Shown: in pieces, positions 59,324 to 64,000 of the stretch
Layout of the letters: every line of letters starts with the position of its first letter
Position numbering within the stretch: position 1 is the stretch's first letter
Assembly (NCBI RefSeq): GCF_009806575.1
Contig: NZ_CP047095.1
Coordinates: 1,096,001 to 1,160,000, forward strand
DNA from: Rossellomorea marisflavi
GTDB taxonomy: Bacteria; Bacillota; Bacilli; Bacillales; Bacillaceae_B
DNA: 64,000 bases
Reading direction: 5' to 3'
Position numbers and translations under genes: made by a program
Notes under the pieces: generated by a model
What the model saw: the letters and a program-made list of their open reading frames with translations, nothing else
The model's database searches: none
Told to the model about the DNA's origin: nothing

Positions 59324-59623
59324 TTATGAAGAAGGGACGGTCTTCTTGCCTGCTCTTTCAATCAACACGTAATTGACGTAGGTGAGGGCAAAGGGGAGGA
59401 AGGCGAGAAAAAATGCCGTGTCAAGAAACCTCTCGATCTGTTTGGAGGAGTCGGAATGAAGTATAAGGATCACACTTGCCATAATAAGCGCATGCAGTGC
59501 AAAAGCGATGAAGAGTGCGAACCACTTCCGTCCGGTCCTGACATAAAAGGGGAGCGAAATCACGCTCGACAGACAGCAGCTGATCAAGGCTGTGAGTATA
59601 AAGGTGCCGATATTCAGCATCAT
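59324..59623 (-). CDS. Small membrane protein, three helices
   Basis: A 99-residue hydrophobic protein with about three or four segments (TFILTALISCCLSSVISLP, KWFALFIAFALHALIMASVI, ERFLDTAFFLAFLPFALTYV) and a charged C-terminal tail. No family is recognised. Its ATG overlaps the stop of the alpha/beta hydrolase gene (ATGATG at 59620-59625), so the two are coupled. Confidence 0.6.
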   Translation of the reverse strand: MMLNIGTFILTALISCCLSSVISLPFYVRTGRKWFALFIAFALHALIMASVILILHSDSSKQIERFLDTAFFLAFLPFALTYVNYVLIERAGKKTVPSS

Positions 59624-60480
59624 GCTTCACTCACTCTTTGAACCTTTCCGAAGAAGCATTCCATCACCGTCCGAAAGCGCTCCTTCTCCTCGAGGAACGG
59701 ATAATGATTGCTCTCATCGAATACTACGAGCTCTGCGCCCGGAATGCCTTCCCGCATTTCCTCCGAGTAAAGAAGAGGACACTGGACATCATGTCGGCCG
59801 CAGACAATCAAGGTCGGCGTATCAATGAGGTGCAACTTCCGGGTCACATCGAAAAGCTGGATCTCCCGGTTGAAGAAGTCCATGCGCGTGGCACTGATCC
59901 GCTTCGTGACATGGGGAGGGAAGAGAGAGGGAAACCGCTCCGGCTTGTATAAAGAAAACGAAATCCGCTCACGGGTCAATGCTTTTCTCTCGTCTTCCGG
60001 AAGGCCAGATCCCTTCAAGGTGATGTTCAGCTCCTGCATCCGCACGTAGTCAGGGTGATCTTCATGGTAGATGCAGTGTGGTGATTCCGACATGAATTCC
60101 CTTGCTGCCGAACCGACGATCACAAGGGAATTCAGGCTTTGGGAAAAATAAATGCCGTACACAGTCCCGATCATCCCGCCGGTGGAATGGCCGGCGAACG
60201 TCCAGCTCTTGATCCCAAGGGACTCACGCACCGCCTCGAGATCGAATACCGTTTCGAGAAATCCGAGCTGGTACGGTTCATGTGCACGTTCCGAGTGCCC
60301 TGCTTCCCGCATATTCACAAGGAACACCTCATGTGTTTCGGTGAAGGCGTCAGCAAAATGGTCTCCTGAAGCATTGAATGCCGAGTAGTGATGGGTCACG
60401 CATAAAGGATCACCGCTTCCTTTACGAAAGACTTCAAAGCATCCCCGCTTCGTATCGAGTAGTTCCTGTTTCCAAGTCAT
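59620..60480 (-). CDS. Alpha/beta hydrolase
   Basis: A 286-residue alpha/beta hydrolase with the oxyanion-region HHYSAFN, the nucleophile elbow GHSTGG, an acidic DVQCP near residue 243 and a C-terminal SNHYPFLEE. Complete triad. It resembles epoxide hydrolase or esterase relatives; substrate unknown. ATG 60480 is preferred to GTG 60489, which touches AAAGGA. The small membrane-protein gene follows at once, and a terminator precedes it from the hxl side. Confidence 0.8.
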   Translation of the reverse strand: MTWKQELLDTKRGCFEVFRKGSGDPLCVTHHYSAFNASGDHFADAFTETHEVFLVNMREAGHSERAHEPYQLGFLETVFDLEAVRESLGIKSWTFAGHSTGGMIGTVYGIYFSQSLNSLVIVGSAAREFMSESPHCIYHEDHPDYVRMQELNITLKGSGLPEDERKALTRERISFSLYKPERFPSLFPPHVTKRISATRMDFFNREIQLFDVTRKLHLIDTPTLIVCGRHDVQCPLLYSEEMREGIPGAELVVFDESNHYPFLEEKERFRTVMECFFGKVQRVSEA

Positions 60481-60533
60481 CCGTTTCACGTCCTTTCCCT
60501 TTTATATACGGCAGTGAGGAGGGGATTTCCTGC

Positions 60534-60566
60534 ATAACAAAACGCCCGCGAAAGATTCGCGGGCGT
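60534..60566 (-). terminator. Terminator of hxlA-hxlB
   Basis: On the minus strand ACGCCCGCGAA pairs with TTCGCGGGCGT, followed by TTTTG, ten bases past the hxlB stop. Confidence 0.85.
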
Positions 60567-60576
60567 TTCTGTGTTC

Positions 60577-61134
60577 CTATTCCAGATTGGCATGCCTGCC
60601 GAACATCGTATCGGATGTGAGTCCTTTTTTATCCATATAGCGGAGGATGACCGCATCGTAGAACAGGAGGAGCGTCTGTTCGAAGAGGGAGCCCATCGGT
60701 TGGATGGTGGCCCGCTCTTCGCCTGATTCATGCTTCGGTGAACCGGGAAGCCCCACGACGATGTCGGCCAGTTTTCCGATGGTGGAGTCGGGTTTGATCG
60801 TGACGGCCGCCACGATCGCACCGAGCTCCTTCGCTTTCTCTGCCATGGGTACAAGGCTTTTCGTCTCCCCTGAACCGGTGCTGATGATGAGGAGGTCCCC
60901 TTCTTCAAGGTTCGGCGTGACCGTTTCCCCGACCACATATGCATCGAGTCCCATATGCATCATGCGCATCGTGAAGGACTTGGCCATCAGTCCGGAACGT
61001 CCGGCGCCTGCCGTGAAGATCTTACCGGCTTCCATGATGCGGTTGGTCAGCTGTTCCGCCGACCGGTCCCCGATCAAGTCCGGAGCCTTTGACAGCTCCT
61101 TCAGGATTTCGTTCATATAGCCTGTCGTCTGCAT
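60577..61134 (-). CDS. hxlB: 6-phospho-3-hexuloisomerase
   Basis: A 185-residue SIS-domain isomerase of the ribulose-monophosphate pathway. It converts hexulose-6-phosphate to fructose-6-phosphate after HxlA has fixed formaldehyde. Typical segments are AGAGRSGLMAKSFTMRMMHMG, a GSGETKSLV sugar-phosphate motif near residue 79, and ESGEERATIQPMGSLFEQ near 140. ATG 61134 lies four bases past the hxlA stop. The two genes form an operon whose terminator follows. Confidence 0.95.
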   Translation of the reverse strand: MQTTGYMNEILKELSKAPDLIGDRSAEQLTNRIMEAGKIFTAGAGRSGLMAKSFTMRMMHMGLDAYVVGETVTPNLEEGDLLIISTGSGETKSLVPMAEKAKELGAIVAAVTIKPDSTIGKLADIVVGLPGSPKHESGEERATIQPMGSLFEQTLLLFYDAVILRYMDKKGLTSDTMFGRHANLE

Positions 61135-61138
61135 GGGA

Positions 61139-61771
61139 TTACCCTTTGTTGATGAGCTCGCGGATTTTCGCTGCAGTCGCTGCTTTATCATCCTGGGATG
61201 TGATGCCGCCTCCGACGATGATGAGATCTGGGTTTTCTTTGATCACTTCAGGAAGGGTCTCGAGCTTGATTCCGCCTGCGATGGCCGTTTTGGCGTTTTT
61301 CACGACGCTCTTGATGGTATGAAGGTCTTCGAATGAGTTCTTGCCTTCTGCCTGAAGGTCATATCCAGTGTGGACACAGATGTAATCTGCTCCGAACTGA
61401 TCCAATTCCTTCGCGCGTTTTTCTATATCTTTCACTCCGATCATATCGACGAGGAGTTCTTTGCCTTGTTTCTTCGCTTCTTCGACGGCACCTTGGATGG
61501 AGGCATCTTCAGCCACTCCGAGGATCGTCACGATATCTGCGCCTGCTTCTGAAGCTTTCATCACTTCATAGCCTGCTGCATCCATGATTTTAAGGTCGGC
61601 AAGAACAGACAGGGAAGGGAATGCTTCCTTGATTTCCTTGACAGCCTTCAGTCCTTCATTGATCACGACAGGAGTTCCGATTTCCACGATGTCGATGTAT
61701 TCTTCTACTTCCTTGACGACTTCCTTCGCCTCGGGAATGTTGACTAAGTCCAGTGCAAGTTGTAATTTCAT
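61139..61771 (-). CDS. hxlA: 3-hexulose-6-phosphate synthase
   Basis: A 210-residue TIM-barrel enzyme that adds formaldehyde to ribulose-5-phosphate. Conserved features include LQLALDLVN at the start, ADLKIMDAAGYE near residue 60, and AIAGGIKLETLP and VGGGIT near the end. With HxlB it detoxifies or assimilates formaldehyde. ATG 61771 follows AAGGAG; the longer frame to 61867 is not supported. hxlR is divergent, with an inverted repeat between. Confidence 0.95.
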   Translation of the reverse strand: MKLQLALDLVNIPEAKEVVKEVEEYIDIVEIGTPVVINEGLKAVKEIKEAFPSLSVLADLKIMDAAGYEVMKASEAGADIVTILGVAEDASIQGAVEEAKKQGKELLVDMIGVKDIEKRAKELDQFGADYICVHTGYDLQAEGKNSFEDLHTIKSVVKNAKTAIAGGIKLETLPEVIKENPDLIIVGGGITSQDDKAATAAKIRELINKG

Positions 61772-61851
61772 AGATCCTTCACTCCTTGAAAAAATTTGTG
61801 CTGTGCGGGTCACCCCTTCAGCCATTTCACTATAACGCATGAGGTGAATCC

Positions 61852-61878
61852 ATGTAAGTACGCACATTTTACTTACAT
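61852..61878. promoter_or_regulatory. HxlR-type operator
   Basis: ATGTAAGTA (61852-61860) and TACTTACAT (61870-61878) are a perfect inverted repeat with a nine-base centre, in the intergenic region between hxlA and hxlR. In B. subtilis HxlR binds sites upstream of hxlA to activate it with formaldehyde. Confidence 0.75.
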
Positions 61879-61927
61879 AGTGTCAAAAAGTATACTAAGG
61901 GATAGAATTCAATCAGGAGGTAGCCCT

Positions 61928-62281
61928 ATGTCACGCTTAGAAGAGAAAACATTCCAATGTGAAAAAGAACTGACCCTCTCCGTCATCGGCGGTAAATGGA
62001 AGATGCTCATCCTTTGGCATCTTGGAAAAGAAGGGACCAAACGATTCGGAGAGCTCAAAGCCCTCATGCCCGGAATCACCCAGCGCATGCTCGTCAACCA
62101 GCTCAGAGAGCTTGAAGAAGACCAGATCGTCCACCGTGAGGTCTATCCCGTCGTCCCTCCCAAAGTAGAGTATTCCCTCACAACACAAGGTCAAACACTC
62201 ATGCCCATACTCGAATCCATGTACGAATGGGGCAAAACGTATATGACCACGTTGAAAGAACCAAGCAAAATAGAAGCATAA
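61928..62281 (+). CDS. hxlR: HxlR family activator of hxlAB
   Basis: A 117-residue winged-helix regulator of the HxlR (DUF24/YodB) family. It has the conserved N-terminal Cys11 in [39 protein letters not shown] in the helix-turn-helix and [18 protein letters not shown] in the wing. In B. subtilis formaldehyde modifies that Cys and makes HxlR activate hxlAB. ATG 61928 follows AGGAGG. It is divergent from hxlAB. Confidence 0.95.
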   Translation: MSRLEEKTFQCEKELTLSVIGGKWKMLILWHLGKEGTKRFGELKALMPGITQRMLVNQLRELEEDQIVHREVYPVVPPKVEYSLTTQGQTLMPILESMYEWGKTYMTTLKEPSKIEA

Positions 62282-62291
62282 ATAACGATTT

Positions 62292-62345
62292 AAAAAAGAC
62301 TGAATCCGCATGAGGACGAGGCTCATACAGATTCAGTCTTTTTAT
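62292..62345 (+). terminator. Terminator of hxlR
   Basis: AAAAAGACTGAATC pairs with GATTCAGTCTTTTT around a 23-base loop, followed by more T. Confidence 0.9.
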
Positions 62346-62475
62346 GGAGAGGTAGCGTTGAATCCGTTATCATTCATATGGGAAATGTTATAAAGCCAAC
62401 CAGGAACTACCGGTGAGGCATTCGATTCTCCACACAATTGTCATATTATCCACCGGTGACAGGATGGTTCTCCTG

Positions 62476-62481
62476 TATAAT
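62476..62481 (+). promoter_or_regulatory. -10 element before the CNNM/CBS gene
   Basis: A perfect TATAAT about 95 bases before the start. No good -35 lies 17 bases upstream; the hairpin ACAGGA/TCCTGT overlaps it. Confidence 0.5.
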
Positions 62482-62500
62482 TCTAGTAACCATCACGTTA

Positions 62501-62575
62501 TCGTTTGGTCCATGGAGGACCATAAAGGATCTATATTATTGGAGGTGTAAGTCTTCCTTCGGGTAAGACGATGTA
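62501..62575 (+). promoter_or_regulatory. Structured leader with UUCG hairpin near the start
   Basis: TGGTCC (62505-62510) pairs with GGACCA around a short loop. The Shine-Dalgarno GGAGGTG is at 62541-62547, 28 bases before the TTG start, but GTCTTCC-UUCG-GG-t-AAGAC at 62551-62569 folds into a hairpin with a stable tetraloop, which would bring the two to a nine-base spacing. An ATGTATTGA minimal frame overlaps the start. Confidence 0.55.
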
Positions 62576-63883
62576 TTGACAGCCATAAACTTAACGATTT
62601 TTGCCATTTTGATCGCCCTCACCGCTTTTTTTGTCGCAACGGAATTTGCGATGGTGAAGGTGCGTTCCACCAAAATTGATCAACTAGTATTCGAAGGGAA
62701 AAGGGGAGCGGCTTCGGCCAAAAAGGTTGTCAGTCATCTGGATGAGTACCTGTCAGCCTGTCAGCTGGGCATCACGGTGACCGCCCTCGGGATCGGATGG
62801 GTGGGTGAGTCCACCTTCGCCGTCATCTTAGAGCCGATCTTCAGTTTCCTGAATATCGGCGAGTCCCTTTCAAGCGTCCTTGTCATTGCCATCGCCTTCA
62901 TGATTGCGACCTTCATGCACGTTGTCATCGGGGAACTTGCTCCGAAAACGCTGGCGATCCAGAAGGCGGAGACGATCACGCTCCTGACAGCCGGTCCCAT
63001 CATCCTGTTCTACCGGATCCTTTTCCCGTTCATCTGGTTCCTCAACGGATCTGCACGTCTCCTCGTCCGGGCATTCGGTATGAAGCCCGCCTCCGAGCAC
63101 GATGCGGCCCACTCCGAGGAAGAACTCAGGATCCTCATGTCTGAAAGCTATGAGAGCGGCGAAATCAATCAGAATGAACTGACATACATGAATAATATCT
63201 TCACCTTCGACGAACGACTAGCGAAGGAAATCATGGTCCCTAGAACAGAGATGGTGACCGTGTCCGTCGACCAGGGATTCGATGAAATCATGGATCTCAT
63301 CAAGTCGGAGAGATTCACGCGATACCCGGTGATCGATGGGGATAAAGACCACGTCGTCGGATTCATCAACGTCAAGGAGCTCCTCACTGAACGGTTGAGG
63401 CAGGGCAAGAGGACGGGGGACGACTTCTCCCTCAAATCCCATATCAACCCCATCATCCGAGTGGTGGAAACGGCCCCTATCCACGATGTGCTTCTCAAGA
63501 TGCAGAAGCTCCGCACCCATATCGCCATCCTGGTCGATGAGTATGGCGGCACCTCGGGCATCGTGAGCTTCGAAGATATCCTCGAGGAAATCGTCGGCGA
63601 GATCCGCGATGAATTTGACCAGGATGAAGTGGCACCCGTCAGGAAGCTGAACGATCATCACTTCATCATCGATGCGAAGCTTCTGATAGAAGAAGCGAAT
63701 GAAGTGCTCGGCATTGAACTCGAGAACGAAGAAGTCGACACGGTCGGAGGATGGTTCCTATCCAACACGATCGAAAGCGAAGCAGAGCTTGAGTCCCACG
63801 GGTACGTGTTCAAAGTGCACAAAAAGGATGGATATCACATCCAGTATTTAGAAGTGAAAAAGCCTGAGTCCCTCGTTTCCTGA
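62576..63883 (+). CDS. CNNM/DUF21-CBS-CorC transporter-associated protein
   Basis: A 435-residue membrane protein of the hemolysin/CorC-like family. Order: an N-terminal DUF21/CNNM domain with about four hydrophobic segments (residues 1-190), two CBS domains (about 205-330, with IMVPRTEM and [11 protein letters not shown]), and a C-terminal CorC_HlyC domain. CNNM-type members affect Mg2+ or Na+/Mg2+ export. The TTG start at 62576 is supported only by the bridged ribosome site described for the leader. A terminator follows. Confidence 0.85.
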   Translation: MTAINLTIFAILIALTAFFVATEFAMVKVRSTKIDQLVFEGKRGAASAKKVVSHLDEYLSACQLGITVTALGIGWVGESTFAVILEPIFSFLNIGESLSSVLVIAIAFMIATFMHVVIGELAPKTLAIQKAETITLLTAGPIILFYRILFPFIWFLNGSARLLVRAFGMKPASEHDAAHSEEELRILMSESYESGEINQNELTYMNNIFTFDERLAKEIMVPRTEMVTVSVDQGFDEIMDLIKSERFTRYPVIDGDKDHVVGFINVKELLTERLRQGKRTGDDFSLKSHINPIIRVVETAPIHDVLLKMQKLRTHIAILVDEYGGTSGIVSFEDILEEIVGEIRDEFDQDEVAPVRKLNDHHFIIDAKLLIEEANEVLGIELENEEVDTVGGWFLSNTIESEAELESHGYVFKVHKKDGYHIQYLEVKKPESLVS

Positions 63884-63899
63884 TGGGAACCTTGCATGG

Positions 63900-63932
63900 C
63901 CACCGGAGAGTATACTCTCCGGTGGTTTTTTG
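63900..63932 (+). terminator. Terminator
   Basis: CCACCGGAGAGTA pairs with TACTCTCCGGTGG almost without loop, followed by TTTTTTG. Confidence 0.9.
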
Positions 63933-63948
63933 TGGTCATAGAAATAGA

Positions 63949-64000
63949 CTATCGATCATCATCAGATGCGCGCTGTTTCAGTTTGGCGGATTTTGTCTTA
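63949..64000 (-). CDS. C-terminal tail of a minus-strand gene
   Basis: The last 17 codons of a minus-strand frame ending at TAG 63949 read KTKSAKLKQRASDDDR, a basic tail with an acidic end. It is cut off by the window edge, so nothing more can be said. Confidence 0.4.
   Translation of the reverse strand, partial: KTKSAKLKQRASDDDR

Noticed and set aside
62401-62575. M-box (Mg2+) riboswitch before the CNNM/CBS gene
   Set aside because: I could not find the characteristic GTTAGGTGAGGCTCCT core; the region is structured but of another kind. A covariance search would decide.

Overview
The window looks like chromosomal DNA of a Bacillaceae species with roughly 48-50% GC, possibly of the Rossellomorea / Bacillus marisflavi type; this rests on gene content and signals, not on a search. 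The supporting signs are strong AGGAGG-type ribosome binding sites, many TTG and GTG starts, lipoprotein signals, LtaS, the csoR-copZ-copA and hxlR/hxlAB sets, a yjdF-type riboswitch, and a GC-rich extragenic repeat that I recall from many Bacillus genomes. I see no rRNA, tRNA, CRISPR, prophage or insertion sequence. Most of the window is ordinary accessory-metabolism chromosome made of short operons separated by clear hairpin terminators.

Layout. 1-2.6 kb: two serine hydrolases, a 2H phosphoesterase and an alpha/beta hydrolase in one operon. 2.7-9.7 kb: a quinone-reductase-like enzyme, nucleotidyltransferase/GNAT pair, YunG-like protein, metallophosphatase, HEAT-repeat protein, riboswitch-controlled yjdF, and small membrane proteins and a lipoprotein. 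9.7-21 kb: NTF2-like protein, iminopeptidase-like hydrolase, Nudix, P-loop kinase, O-methyltransferase, GNAT, DUF3885, aldo/keto reductase, a lipoprotein with a frame break, a methyltransferase behind an apparent leader peptide, CPBP protease, PhzF, VOC, and a HAD/APH/racemase operon. 21-27 kb: aldehyde dehydrogenase, a frameshifted methyltransferase, a serine hydrolase, and a TetR-controlled operon (MBL hydrolase, TetR, YrdB-like, zinc-ribbon/alpha-CTD-like protein).

27-31.4 kb: a sugar locus with a galactitol-type PTS EIIC lacking EIIA/EIIB partners here, a divergent LacI regulator with two identical 12-bp operators, a ribulose-phosphate-3-epimerase-like enzyme and a ribokinase. 34-39.3 kb: the mannitol operon mtlA (fused IICBA), mtlR, mtlD. 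40.8-43.4 kb: ArsR-type sensor plus Zn/Cd/Co-type P-ATPase. 44.8-49.2 kb: MacB-like ABC exporter plus Nudix. 51.2-54.7 kb: a broken MerR gene facing csoR-copZ-copA. 55-64 kb: LysE exporter, Nudix fusion, ltaS, an alpha/beta hydrolase pair, the ribulose-monophosphate formaldehyde genes hxlA-hxlB with divergent hxlR, and a CNNM/CBS-type transporter behind a structured leader.

The most unusual items are: (i) a leader peptide with mutually exclusive RNA pairings in front of a methyltransferase (15.85-15.95 kb); (ii) a UUCG hairpin that seems to bridge a distant Shine-Dalgarno to a TTG start (62.55 kb); (iii) a degenerate 20-31 nt repeat array (43.45-43.6 kb); (iv) the orphan EIIC/ribokinase/epimerase locus; (v) three apparently broken genes, two at short homopolymers, which may be real decay or sequence error.
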